Assembly (NCBI GenBank): GCA_947495125.1
Contig: CANLXL010000015.1
Location: 19,891-83,890 of the forward strand
Direction: 5' to 3'
Origin: an uncultured Flaviramulus sp.
Lineage (GTDB): Bacteria; Bacteroidota; Bacteroidia; Flavobacteriales; Flavobacteriaceae
Length of the DNA: 64,000 bases
Shown: positions 27,169-36,157 of the stretch, in pieces
Layout: each line of letters begins with the position of its first letter
Position numbering within the stretch: position 1 is the stretch's first letter
The notes under the pieces: model-generated
Databases searched by the model: none
Seen by the model: the letters and a program-made list of their open reading frames with translations, nothing else
Told to the model about the DNA's origin: nothing
Translations under genes and position numbers: made by a program

Positions 27169-28356
27169 ATGAACTCACAAGTAGAAGTAAAAAAAGAAAG
27201 ACAGTATTTTATCGATTGGTTAAGAATAGGTTTAATAATAAGTGTCTTCTTTTTTCATGTTGGCATGATCTTCAGACCAGAAAACTGGCATGTTAATAGT
27301 AACGAATCTTTTGAATTTTTAGACCCTATTATGTGGTGGTTGCATCTTTGGAGAATGCCACTATTGTTCTTGGTCTCCGGGGTTGGTACATTTTATGCTA
27401 TCGGACACAGAACAACTTGGCAATACATAAAAGAAAGATTTAAAAGACTCTATATCCCATTTACGGTTGGCTTTTTTACACTGGTTCCATTAATGGTATA
27501 TGTGGAGCGTATCGATGATTATAGTTCATTTTTAAATTTTATACCTCATATGTTCGATGGCGGACCATATCCAGTCGGCAATATCTCATGGCATCATTTA
27601 TGGTTCATTCTATACTTATTTATCATTTCATTATTGATCTCACCTTTTTTAAATTACACTAAGAGTGGGCATTACAACATGATTAGAGCCAAATTAATAG
27701 CACTCACAGCAAAGAGAATGGGTTTGAATTGGCTGTTACCGGTTATCATTATATCGCAATTAATTTTAAGACAGTATTTCCCCAAAAGCACACACGCTCT
27801 ATATAACGATTGGGCTCACTTCACCTATTATTTGTTGTTTTTTCTCAGTGGTTTTATTTTGTTTACAAGTCCAAAAGTAATCAATGCACTAGCCAATGAT
27901 AGAAGATTATACTTATTTCAAACCGTTATTTTTACAGCACTTTTATTTCTGTTGCCTTTAATTTTTGGAGAGCCTTCTATAGTTCAAGATTATACACGTG
28001 GAATTACTGAAATGATTATTTCATTATCATGCGGATTAACAGTAATTGGCTATTTCAAAATATATTTCAATAGCGATAATAAATATAGAATACTCCTTAA
28101 CGAAGCCATTTACCCTTTCTATTTGTTGCATCAACCGATGCTTATTTTTGTTGGGTATTTTGTATTGACATGGAATATATCTTATGGTTTACAAGCGCTG
28201 TTTATAACCGTACTTTCATTGGTTTTTATCATGATATCTTATGTTATTATAAAGCGCTATAATGTGCTAAGGATTGTATTCGGAATGAAGAACAAACCCA
28301 AAAGAGCCCTATCTAAGGATATCAAAGTTCGTAAGTCGTTAGCATTCGATAAATAA
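27169..28356 (+). CDS. Membrane acyltransferase (acyltransferase 3 / OpgC-like)
   Basis: Polytopic membrane protein with about ten hydrophobic segments and the acyltransferase-3 opening QYFIDWLRIGLIISVFFFHVG, where His near residue 30 is the usual catalytic residue, followed by WWLHLWRMPLLFLVSGVGTFYAIG and RFKRLYIPFTVG. It would transfer acyl or succinyl groups to an extracytoplasmic glycan or lipid. ATG 27169 is preferred to TTG 27142 because homology-like sequence starts at MNSQVEVKKERQYF. Start of a group with the DUF6090 and TPR/AraC genes. Confidence 0.88.
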   Translation: MNSQVEVKKERQYFIDWLRIGLIISVFFFHVGMIFRPENWHVNSNESFEFLDPIMWWLHLWRMPLLFLVSGVGTFYAIGHRTTWQYIKERFKRLYIPFTVGFFTLVPLMVYVERIDDYSSFLNFIPHMFDGGPYPVGNISWHHLWFILYLFIISLLISPFLNYTKSGHYNMIRAKLIALTAKRMGLNWLLPVIIISQLILRQYFPKSTHALYNDWAHFTYYLLFFLSGFILFTSPKVINALANDRRLYLFQTVIFTALLFLLPLIFGEPSIVQDYTRGITEMIISLSCGLTVIGYFKIYFNSDNKYRILLNEAIYPFYLLHQPMLIFVGYFVLTWNISYGLQALFITVLSLVFIMISYVIIKRYNVLRIVFGMKNKPKRALSKDIKVRKSLAFDK

Positions 28357-28375
28357 ATTTATAAAGACCGTTCTC

Positions 28376-29083
28376 ATGAAACTATTCAGAAGTATAAGAC
28401 AAACCTTAATTAGCGAAGCCCATTTGAAAAGATATTTAGTTTATGCATTGGGTGAAATATTATTGGTTATGATTGGAATTAGTTTGGCTTTTCAGGTTAA
28501 TAACTGGAATGATAACAGAATCAAACAAAATTCTGAAAAGAGATACTATAAAAACATTAGAGATCAAGTTACCAATGACTGGAATTTAATTGATGAACAA
28601 AGAAGAAATAATATTCGCTACATATCACAATTTAAGTATGCAAACGAAATACTTGAAACTAATGATAGAAGTGAGATGGATACCTTAGGATTGATCGTTA
28701 GGAACTTAACCCAATACACAGATTTCGATCGTCAGGGTAATATCTATGAAACTTTAGTCAATAGTGGCGAAATAAAACTACTACAGGATTATGAGATAGT
28801 GGATGGCATAAGAGCGTTGGAAGAGAAGTATATTTATATCAATAGGATGGAGAATATACACTATGATGCCATGATGAAACACGTGATAAAGTCGATAACT
28901 CCGGTGATAAAATTTTCAGATGGCAGCGTACAAAAACCTGAAGATATCTACACGTATGAATTTCAAAATTTGGTATTGTCAATCATCCAGGTTATGCAAG
29001 AAAAAGACAAGGTTTATAATGAGGCTTTAAATGAAATTAATACCATAACAGCTTTAATAGATAAAGCGTTAAATTTACCTTAA
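28376..29083 (+). CDS. DUF6090 family membrane-anchored protein
   Basis: One transmembrane segment near residues 24-42 (YALGEILLVMIGISLAFQV) follows a short basic N terminus, and the NNWNDNRIK motif typical of DUF6090 comes straight after it. The remaining about 185 residues are helical and probably periplasmic. Family function is unknown. It lies 19 bases after the acyltransferase and 50 bases before the TPR/AraC regulator, so all three are probably linked. Confidence 0.82.
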   Translation: MKLFRSIRQTLISEAHLKRYLVYALGEILLVMIGISLAFQVNNWNDNRIKQNSEKRYYKNIRDQVTNDWNLIDEQRRNNIRYISQFKYANEILETNDRSEMDTLGLIVRNLTQYTDFDRQGNIYETLVNSGEIKLLQDYEIVDGIRALEEKYIYINRMENIHYDAMMKHVIKSITPVIKFSDGSVQKPEDIYTYEFQNLVLSIIQVMQEKDKVYNEALNEINTITALIDKALNLP

Positions 29084-29121
29084 TTTGAGAGAATATTTAA
29101 ATAGATTATGACCCATAAGAT

Positions 29122-29129
29122 TATCTTTG
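29122..29129 (+). promoter_or_regulatory. -7 box just upstream of the TPR/AraC regulator start
   Basis: TATCTTTG fits TAnnTTTG and ends four bases before the GTG at 29134, the same spacing as at 25878-25890. A near-leaderless transcript from here is possible. No convincing -33 element. Confidence 0.35.
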
Positions 29130-29133
29130 TGCT

Positions 29134-30915
29134 GTGATAGATAACCCTTCCATTGCCGTCTTACCATTCAGAAATATGAGTTCTAATATAGAGAACGATT
29201 ATTTTTGTGATGGTCTCACCGAAGAAATCATCAATGCCTTAGCCAAGATCAAGGGATTAAAGGTAACATCACGGACATCATCATTTTTCTTTAAAAACAA
29301 AGATATTCCGGTTACAAAAATTGGAGCCGATCTCAATGTCTCTATTCTTTTGGAAGGTAGTGTTCGATTATTCGATAATACCATTAGAGTGACGGCGCAG
29401 TTAATTGAAGTACAAGGCGATTTTCATTTCTGGTCAGAAACATGGGATAGAAAGCTTGAAAATATTTTTGCCATTCAAGATGAAATAAGCTTGTTAATTG
29501 CAGATAAGATTAGAGAAAACTTTGGGCATTTCAATATTAAAGACAAACTTGTCAATAAGCAAACCGATTATATTGAAGCCTACCAGTTGTATTTAAAAGG
29601 AAACTATCATTTTCAAAAATGGAATCCTGAAGATTTAGAATTAGCGAAGCAGTATTATATTAAAGCGTTAGAGATAGATGCAGATCATGCACAATCCAAC
29701 TTTGGTTTAGCGCAATACTATGCCATGATGGCCGGCCTTGGGTTTTTGCCAAAGAACGAAACCTATGAAAAAGCCAGAAAATATATAAACAAGGCTTTAA
29801 AATTGAATCCCCAACTTCCGGAAGCTCATTATGGATTGGCAAGCGTAAGTTATTGGTACGAATGGGATTTTGAAAAAACCATCCAACATTTAACCAAAGC
29901 ATTAGAAGTAAATCCCAATTTTGCTCCCGCTTATATGCATTTTGCATTTCATTATTGCTCTTTAAAAAGGTTTAAACAAGCTTTAGAGCATATAGAAATT
30001 GCGATTAGTTTAGACCCGTTATCTGCCGAAGTGTATTTTGCCAAAGGCTACATACATTATATTATGGAAGACTATGAGGCTTCTATAAGCGTTTTGGATA
30101 CCTGCTTGGATTTAAATCCCATTAATTTATTGGCTATCATTGTAAAAGCAAGTTGTTGGTTAAAACAGAATAAAATACGTCTTGTGGTCGATTATTTTAC
30201 TTCAGATTTACCACCAACAATTGATGTTGTTACTAAATATGGTATGCTGGGTATTGCTCATACCATGCTAAAAGATGACGAAAAGAAACAGGTCTATATA
30301 GATTTATTGCAGGCAGAAATTGAAAGCTCTAAAGCAGAACGGGCGCAGTTTTTTCTGTTTTTAATTTGGGTGCATTCTGGGAAAAAAAGAAAAGCACTTA
30401 AATGGTTAGGAGGTATTATAGATACTAAACCAACCTTAATGCTAACCATGTTCGGAGACCCGTTGCTAAATTCTATAAAGGAAGACCCTCAATACAAGAG
30501 AATTACAGACAAAGTATTTGCGTCGACCTTTACTTTAAAAGAAAAGAACGTCAAGAAAAAAGAGTTATTGACCAAAGAGCAAAAAACTAAATATGCGAAA
30601 AAACTGATTGATAATATTGCGCATGATTCATCGTATTTAAATCCCGATTTAACTTTAAAAAGTCTTGCATTGCAGTTGAATATGCATCCCAATCAGTTAT
30701 CATGGTTGATTAACCATGAATTCAATAAAAATTTCAGTGAATTTATCAATCACTATAGAGTGGAAGCTTTTAAGCGTATTTCCAAGGATCCAAAAAATGC
30801 GCATATTACTTTAATTGGGCTGGCGTATGAAAGTGGGTTTAACTCGAAAACGGTTTTTAATACATTCTTCAAAAAAGAAACAGGGATGACGCCGATGCAA
30901 TACCTAAAGCTTTAA
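29134..30915 (+). CDS. TolB-like/TPR/AraC three-part transcriptional regulator
   Basis: Cytosolic regulator with three regions: an N-terminal TolB-like domain (SIAVLPFRNMSS to about residue 125, including DGLTEEIINALAKI), a TPR array (about 150-400; SNFGLAQYYAMMAG, AHYGLASVSYWYEWDFEKTI, AEVYFAKGYIHYIMEDYEASI) and a C-terminal AraC/XylS helix-turn-helix domain (about 490-593, ending TGMTPMQYLKL). No signal peptide or transmembrane helix. GTG 29134 is the only sensible start because the domain begins immediately. A pair of shared operators lies directly downstream, making it the prime candidate to bind them. Confidence 0.88.
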   Translation: MIDNPSIAVLPFRNMSSNIENDYFCDGLTEEIINALAKIKGLKVTSRTSSFFFKNKDIPVTKIGADLNVSILLEGSVRLFDNTIRVTAQLIEVQGDFHFWSETWDRKLENIFAIQDEISLLIADKIRENFGHFNIKDKLVNKQTDYIEAYQLYLKGNYHFQKWNPEDLELAKQYYIKALEIDADHAQSNFGLAQYYAMMAGLGFLPKNETYEKARKYINKALKLNPQLPEAHYGLASVSYWYEWDFEKTIQHLTKALEVNPNFAPAYMHFAFHYCSLKRFKQALEHIEIAISLDPLSAEVYFAKGYIHYIMEDYEASISVLDTCLDLNPINLLAIIVKASCWLKQNKIRLVVDYFTSDLPPTIDVVTKYGMLGIAHTMLKDDEKKQVYIDLLQAEIESSKAERAQFFLFLIWVHSGKKRKALKWLGGIIDTKPTLMLTMFGDPLLNSIKEDPQYKRITDKVFASTFTLKEKNVKKKELLTKEQKTKYAKKLIDNIAHDSSYLNPDLTLKSLALQLNMHPNQLSWLINHEFNKNFSEFINHYRVEAFKRISKDPKNAHITLIGLAYESGFNSKTVFNTFFKKETGMTPMQYLKL

Positions 30916-30937
30916 GATTAACCTATAACAAATTGTT

Positions 30938-30959
30938 GTTCGGATTTACAATTCGGAAC
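30938..30959. promoter_or_regulatory. Operator copy 1: 22-bp imperfect palindrome before the M23 lipoprotein
   Basis: GTTCGGATTTACAAT followed by TCGGAAC. The ends are inverted (GTTC ... GAAC) and the outer halves nearly symmetric. A near-identical site lies at 31970-31991. Exactly 21 bases separate each site from a TAnnTTTG box (here TATTTTTG 30981-30988). Confidence 0.65.
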
Positions 30960-30980
30960 TCACAAAGCACCTTCTTGATA

Positions 30981-30988
30981 TATTTTTG
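30981..30988 (+). promoter_or_regulatory. Predicted -7 box of the M23 lipoprotein gene
   Basis: TATTTTTG, 21 bases after operator copy 1 and 65 bases before the ATG at 31054. No TTG at the ideal -33 distance, as expected for an activator-dependent promoter. Confidence 0.55.
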
Positions 30989-31053
30989 CACTTTAATTTT
31001 AATTAAGAAGTCATAAAACTCAGTAAAAATCGAAAAACAAACAGAATAATAAA

Positions 31054-31740
31054 ATGAAGAATTTAGTTAAACACATAGTTTTAGCGGTAACATTAATTAC
31101 AACTTTAAGCTGTTCAGAAGATATTTTAAAGGAAGCAGATAGTGCGTATTTAGATTATGAAACCAAAACCGAATTGGAACTTCCATTCTATGAAACGTGG
31201 TGGGTATTTTGGGGCGGACGAAGTGTCAGTGAAAACTACCATACAATACTTAAGGAACAGCGATTTGCTTTAGACCTTGTACAAAGCGTAGATGGAAAAA
31301 CCCATACAGGTAATGGGACTCAGAATGAAGATTATTATTGTTTTGGTAAGCGCTTAAATGCCCCGGGAAATGGAAAAATCGTTGATATTGTAAACAATAT
31401 TGAAGATAATACTCCCGGACAGTTTAATCAAGATTTCCCCACAGGAAACCGTGTTATAATTGACCATGAAAATGGTGAATTCTCAATCTTGGCACACTTT
31501 AAAGAAGGTTCTATAATTGTATCTGTTGGAGATACGGTTGTAAAAGGACAAGAATTAGGGAAAGCAGGAAATAGCGGTAATTCAAGTGAACCACATCTGC
31601 ATTATCATTTACAAACAACAGCGAATCCATTTAATGGAGAAGGCTTGCCTGCTCAATTTTTAAATTATTATGCCGACGGTGTTTTAATTGAACGCGGCGA
31701 GCCTGTTAAAAATGAAAGTATCGTTAATGATAGCTGGTAA
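31054..31740 (+). CDS. M23 (LytM-like) peptidase lipoprotein, probably with an incomplete zinc site
   Basis: Lipoprotein (Cys20 in TTLSCSE) with an M23 beta-sheet core: APGNGKIVDIV, NRVIIDHENGEFSILAHF, VGDTVVKGQELGKAGNSG and the PHLHYHLQ motif carrying the HxH ligand pair. The usual first ligand motif HxxxD appears as RFALD, so Arg replaces His; the protein may be inactive or a regulator of a true peptidoglycan hydrolase. It is preceded by an operator and -7 box shared with the next gene. Confidence 0.85.
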   Translation: MKNLVKHIVLAVTLITTLSCSEDILKEADSAYLDYETKTELELPFYETWWVFWGGRSVSENYHTILKEQRFALDLVQSVDGKTHTGNGTQNEDYYCFGKRLNAPGNGKIVDIVNNIEDNTPGQFNQDFPTGNRVIIDHENGEFSILAHFKEGSIIVSVGDTVVKGQELGKAGNSGNSSEPHLHYHLQTTANPFNGEGLPAQFLNYYADGVLIERGEPVKNESIVNDSW

Positions 31741-31969
31741 TCTGATACACCTGTAAAGGCTTTATATTTCGCGATATTTACAGATAGTTGCTTATTATTT
31801 AAATACTTCCACATAGGAAACCCCATTAAAAAGAAAAGCGTGGTGATTCTAGGTTTCACCTCGGCTATTTTAGCCTTATAAACTCAATGTTTTTGGGTTG
31901 AGAGACTTGACATCTTTGCTGAAAATTGAGGAGGGCAGATTTGTCATATCGTTTTCTTCATAAAAAGAA

Positions 31970-31991
31970 GTTCGGATTTACAATCACGAAC
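31970..31991. promoter_or_regulatory. Operator copy 2: 22-bp imperfect palindrome before the lipocalin-like lipoprotein
   Basis: GTTCGGATTTACAAT followed by CACGAAC; 19 of 22 positions match copy 1. It lies within the 309-base gap 31741-32049, which otherwise shows only A/T-rich DNA with no credible gene. Confidence 0.65.
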
Positions 31992-32012
31992 ATTTAATCT
32001 AAAGTTCAATCC

Positions 32013-32020
32013 TACATTTG
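32013..32020 (+). promoter_or_regulatory. Predicted -7 box of the lipocalin-like lipoprotein gene
   Basis: TACATTTG, again exactly 21 bases after the operator and 29 bases before the ATG at 32050. Confidence 0.55.
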
Positions 32021-32049
32021 CCGAAAATTATAAATCAATACCATTAAAA

Positions 32050-32559
32050 ATGAAAAAAGCGTTTTTACCCTTCGCCCTTACAACCATGCTAATGTTCAAT
32101 GCATGTTCATCAGACGATTCTTTAGAACAATTTTTAGACATTACCGGAACATGGAACTCCAAAAGTTTTATTGCCAACGAGCCTTTATTTGATGCCAACG
32201 GAGATGGTGTTAATTCACTGGAGCTTTTAGATGAACTTCCTTGTCGCTATTCAAAATTTGTACTTAATGAAGATCTAACATTCTATCAAGAGAACAATAG
32301 CTGGGATTATAACGAAAGTTCAAATACATATGAATGCTCAACCGGAAATGCTATTTCCAAGGTAATTGGAACATGGACAGTCAATTCAGAGTTCTCACTG
32401 CTATCATTAACAATTGACGGAAACACAGCGTTTCTTGAAATAGATTTTGATGGAGAAACCTTAAAGTTTGATTCCAGTGAAGTGTTTATCAATAAAAACG
32501 CGGATGGTATTTTGAAAAATATATACGGTATGGTTGTATTTAAAAAAGATAATGACTAG
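32050..32559 (+). CDS. Lipocalin-like lipoprotein
   Basis: Lipoprotein (Cys19 in LMFNACSSD) whose mature part starts LDITGTWNSKSFI, the GTW opening of lipocalin-like beta-barrels in Bacteroidota, and continues with alternating strands (FVLNEDLTFYQEN, VIGTWTVNSEFSLLSLTIDG). An acidic DANGDGVNSLELLDE segment resembles a calcium-binding loop. Ligand unknown. Shares an operator and promoter layout with the M23 lipoprotein gene. Confidence 0.78.
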   Translation: MKKAFLPFALTTMLMFNACSSDDSLEQFLDITGTWNSKSFIANEPLFDANGDGVNSLELLDELPCRYSKFVLNEDLTFYQENNSWDYNESSNTYECSTGNAISKVIGTWTVNSEFSLLSLTIDGNTAFLEIDFDGETLKFDSSEVFINKNADGILKNIYGMVVFKKDND

Positions 32560-32694
32560 GTGATTTTCAATACAACAACAGAATTAACAAAATATTATTT
32601 AAAAATATGCAACCTATTCATCTTTGGGTTGTCTTGTAGTAAGTAAATCAATCAAAATAAGCTGAAGCATATTTGTTTAAAAAAATGAAAAGAA

Positions 32695-32847
32695 ATGAAA
32701 CATAAATTACAAATTAACGTTAGTCAAACTTCGCATCCCATTGTTGGATTTGGCTGGTATACGGGCACAAGAATACAAAATAAGCAGCCCGTTATAAGCG
32801 ATCGATCTTATAATGTCAAAATGACGAGCCCTGATAAACGTATTTAA
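32695..32847 (+). CDS. Possible small protein, 50 aa
   Basis: ATG 32695 opens a 50-codon frame (MKHKLQINVSQ ... SPDKRI) ending 54 bases before the TonB receptor ATG. It has no signal peptide or transmembrane segment, contains a GFGWYTGTR stretch, and an A-rich leader precedes the start. It could be a real small gene of the receptor transcript or a non-coding leader. Not recognised. Confidence 0.3.
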   Translation: MKHKLQINVSQTSHPIVGFGWYTGTRIQNKQPVISDRSYNVKMTSPDKRI

Positions 32848-32901
32848 TCTTAATCAAAGTAAATAAATAAGAATTATCATCAATCAATTAACAATTAAAA
32901 A

Positions 32902-35268
32902 ATGAGAAATTTAGTAGTACTATGTATGTTATTTACCGCAGTCTTGTCTGCTCAGGATAATTATACCGTTAGTGGTATCGTTAAGGAGGCAAGCAATGGT
33001 GAAACGGCGTTTGGAGCCTCCGTATTTTTAAAAGGAACCAGTATTGGATCTGTAAGTAATGAATATGGCTTTTATTCCATTACCGCACCAAAGGGCACCT
33101 ATGCTTTGGTAGTTTCTTATATGGGGTTTGAAGAGACAAGCCAGGAAATCGTATTAGATAAAGACCAAAAAATAGATTTCGAAATTAAAGAATTATCAAC
33201 CCAACTGGAGGAGATCGTTATCGTTGCAGAAGAAACAGAACGTGCTAGTCTTAAGAAGCCAGAGATGAGTGTTTCAAAATTAAATATTAAAACGGTTAAG
33301 CAAATGCCGGTAGTTTTAGGGGAGGTGGATGTTATAAAATCATTACAAATGCTTCCGGGAGTTACTAAAAACGGAGAAGGAAGCGGAGGGTTTCATGTAA
33401 GAGGTGGTGCAGTAGACCAGAACCTGGTATTATTAGATGAGGCGATTATTTATAACACATCGCATATGCTGGGTTTCTTTTCTGTATTTAATGCCGATGC
33501 CATTAAGGATATTAAGCTATACAAAGGTGGTATTCCTGCTCGTTTTGGAGGAAGAACATCGTCTGTGTTAGATGTGCGTCAAAAAGATGGAAACAGTAAG
33601 CATCTTGCCTTAACCGGAGGTATTGGTTTGATTTCGAGCAGACTTGCCATTGAAGGCCCTATGTTTAATGATAAAGGATCATTTTTAATAGCGGGAAGAA
33701 GTTCTTATGTTAACGCGATTTTAGCCGCTGCCAACGATAAGAACAGACTTGGTTTTTATGATTTAAACCTGAAAACCAACTATAAGTTGAATACTAATAA
33801 TAAACTATACTTGTCGGGGTACTTTGGAAGAGATTCTTTTAAGTTTGGTGACAGCTTTAGTAGTAGTTATGGAAATGCTTCAGGAAACTTAAGATGGAAT
33901 CATATTTTTAACGATCGTTTATTCTCAAATTTATCTTTGATATACAGTAAATACGATTACGATCTAGAACTTAATGATGATGAATTCAATTGGATTTCTT
34001 CAATAAAAAATTACAATGTAAAATACGACCTTAAATACTATGTCAGCGATAAATTTAAGTTTGATTTTGGCGCGAGTGGCATTTATTATGATTTTGATCC
34101 GGGGCAAGTGCGACCAACATCAGAAACATCTCCGGTTAACCCATTGTCTTTAGATAGAAAAAAAGCCTTTGAAAGTGCACTATATGTCAATGCTGAACAT
34201 AAGATAACAGATAAATTAACGGCCCAATACGGTATCCGATTTAGTGGGTTTAGCCGATTAGGAGGGCAAGCGATGACGGATTACGAAAATAATCAACCCG
34301 TGGTTTACAATAGCACTTTGGGTATTTATGAACGTGGAACAGCAATTGGAGAAACCAATTATAAAAAAAGTGAAACGATTAAAGAATTTGGGAATTTAGA
34401 ACCTCGAGCATCTCTGGCGTATCAGCTAAATGATAAGTCTTCAATAAAAGCCGGGTTTTCAAGATCTGCCCAATATATTCATCTATTATCGAACACAACG
34501 TCTATAACACCTTTAGATGTTTGGACCACAAGCGGTAAATTTATTAAACCGCAGCTGTCTAATCAATATGCTTTGGGATATTTTAGAAATTTTAATGATA
34601 AAAAATACTCGATAGAAGTAGAGGGGTATTTTAAAACGACCGATAATAGAATCGATTATATTGATGGATCAGATTTAATAGGTCAGAATACCATAGAAAC
34701 AGAAATCTTAAATGGCGAAGCCAGAGCTTATGGTTTAGAGTTTTTATTGCGTAAAAATGAAGGTCGATTTACAGGGTGGTTCGCCTATACAATATCGAAA
34801 GCAGAACAACGAACTCCAGGAGGAACTGCAGGTGGTCCCGGGATAAATAATGGCGATTGGTATAATTCCTCTTTTGATAGAACCCATGATTTATCAATTA
34901 CAGGAGCGTATCAACTAAATGATAAATGGAGTTTTGGTGGTAATTTAGTGTTTCAAACAGGGCGTCCGGTAACGTATCCAAATGGTCAGTTTCAGTACGA
35001 AGGACAGTCTATTGCTAGTTATTCCGCAAGAAATTCAGATAGATTATCGGCATACCATAGATTGGATGTTTCAGCCACATATAAACCTAATAAGAAACCA
35101 AATAATAGATGGAAAGGCGAGTGGGTTTTCGGGATTTATAATGTATACAATCGTAAAAACGCGGCCTCCGTTTCTTTTAGTCAAAATCAAGAATTGGGTA
35201 TAAACGAAGCCACAAGAACAGCTATTTTCGGCATGGTACCATCAGTAACTTACAACTTTAAATTTTAA
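32902..35268 (+). CDS. TonB-dependent outer-membrane receptor with carboxypeptidase-like N-terminal domain
   Basis: A signal peptide (1-18, AVLSAQD) is followed by a CarboxypepD_reg-like beta-sandwich (about 20-105; GASVFLKGTSIGSVSNEYGFYSI), a plug domain (about 115-225; KSLQMLPGVTKNGEGSGGFHVRGG, the latter FHVRGG hallmark) and a beta-barrel ending YNFKF with a terminal Phe for Bam insertion. Length 788 aa is typical. Its stop overlaps the DUF4249 start (TAATG), the standard pairing. This pair imports or binds an unknown ligand; it is not a SusCD-type glycan pair. Confidence 0.94.
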   Translation: MRNLVVLCMLFTAVLSAQDNYTVSGIVKEASNGETAFGASVFLKGTSIGSVSNEYGFYSITAPKGTYALVVSYMGFEETSQEIVLDKDQKIDFEIKELSTQLEEIVIVAEETERASLKKPEMSVSKLNIKTVKQMPVVLGEVDVIKSLQMLPGVTKNGEGSGGFHVRGGAVDQNLVLLDEAIIYNTSHMLGFFSVFNADAIKDIKLYKGGIPARFGGRTSSVLDVRQKDGNSKHLALTGGIGLISSRLAIEGPMFNDKGSFLIAGRSSYVNAILAAANDKNRLGFYDLNLKTNYKLNTNNKLYLSGYFGRDSFKFGDSFSSSYGNASGNLRWNHIFNDRLFSNLSLIYSKYDYDLELNDDEFNWISSIKNYNVKYDLKYYVSDKFKFDFGASGIYYDFDPGQVRPTSETSPVNPLSLDRKKAFESALYVNAEHKITDKLTAQYGIRFSGFSRLGGQAMTDYENNQPVVYNSTLGIYERGTAIGETNYKKSETIKEFGNLEPRASLAYQLNDKSSIKAGFSRSAQYIHLLSNTTSITPLDVWTTSGKFIKPQLSNQYALGYFRNFNDKKYSIEVEGYFKTTDNRIDYIDGSDLIGQNTIETEILNGEARAYGLEFLLRKNEGRFTGWFAYTISKAEQRTPGGTAGGPGINNGDWYNSSFDRTHDLSITGAYQLNDKWSFGGNLVFQTGRPVTYPNGQFQYEGQSIASYSARNSDRLSAYHRLDVSATYKPNKKPNNRWKGEWVFGIYNVYNRKNAASVSFSQNQELGINEATRTAIFGMVPSVTYNFKF

Positions 35269-36119
35269 TGAAAATGAAAACATATTTTAAACTCACGTTA
35301 TTATTTTTTATAGTAGCCTTTACATCTTGCGAGGATGTGATAGATGTAGACGTTCAAACCGCACCTACAAGATTGGTTATAGAAGCATCCCTGGATTGGG
35401 AAAAGGGAACCATTGGAAATAATCAAACCATAACGTTAAGTAAATCGGCACCTTATTTTGATACAACCACAATAACAGGTGTTACGAACGCTTCTGTTAA
35501 GGTAACTAATGATAACGATAACACAGAATTCATTTTTGCCCACCAGGGAAATGGTGTGTATACAACCACAAACTTCGTTCCGGTAATTAACGATTCGTAC
35601 ACTTTAGAAGTGGTCTATGATGGTGAAACATATATGGCCAGTGAAACGTTAAATGCGGTTACCGATATTACGGATTTAACGCAATCTGTTGAAGATGGTT
35701 TTGATGATGAAGAACTCGAAGTCAATGTGATATTCACAGACCCTGAAGACGAAGAAAACTACTACCTCCTTAAGTTTGAAAAGGAAGGTGATCTATTTCC
35801 GGCATTAGAATCGGGTGATGATGAATTCGTTAATGGTAATGAGATTACCTGGTGGTTTGAAAAAGAAGAGGATGAAGATACCGATAAAATTGAAGCCTTT
35901 AGACCCGGGGATACTGTGGACATTTCGTTTTTTGGTATTTCTGAAGCCTATTCAAACTACATTGGAATTCTTATAGAACAATTAGAACCCGATGGTCCTT
36001 TTGGTACAACACCGGTGCCTTTAAAGGGGAATTGTGTTAACACCACCTCGCCGGATAATTACGCATTTGGGTATTTTAGAGTAACACAAGTTGTAAAAAC
36101 AAGCTACACTTTTGAATAA
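35268..36119 (+). CDS. DUF4249 lipoprotein, partner of the TonB receptor
   Basis: Lipoprotein (Cys near residue 21 in FTSCEDV) opening with VIDVDVQTAPTRLVIEASLDWEKG, the DUF4249 signature, followed by beta-sandwich strands and a very acidic stretch (FDDEELEVNVIFTDPEDEENY, WFEKEEDEDTDKIEA). DUF4249 genes regularly follow this receptor type and probably form its surface lid or substrate-binding subunit. ATG overlaps the receptor stop by one base (TAATG). Confidence 0.9.
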   Translation: MKMKTYFKLTLLFFIVAFTSCEDVIDVDVQTAPTRLVIEASLDWEKGTIGNNQTITLSKSAPYFDTTTITGVTNASVKVTNDNDNTEFIFAHQGNGVYTTTNFVPVINDSYTLEVVYDGETYMASETLNAVTDITDLTQSVEDGFDDEELEVNVIFTDPEDEENYYLLKFEKEGDLFPALESGDDEFVNGNEITWWFEKEEDEDTDKIEAFRPGDTVDISFFGISEAYSNYIGILIEQLEPDGPFGTTPVPLKGNCVNTTSPDNYAFGYFRVTQVVKTSYTFE

Positions 36120-36157
36120 AACAATATTAAATCAAATAAAACAATTAAAAACATAAA

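Noticed and set aside
31668..31859. Minus-strand 63-aa ORF
   Set aside because: It overlaps the end of the M23 gene on the opposite strand, has no recognisable sequence, and covers ordinary intergenic DNA.
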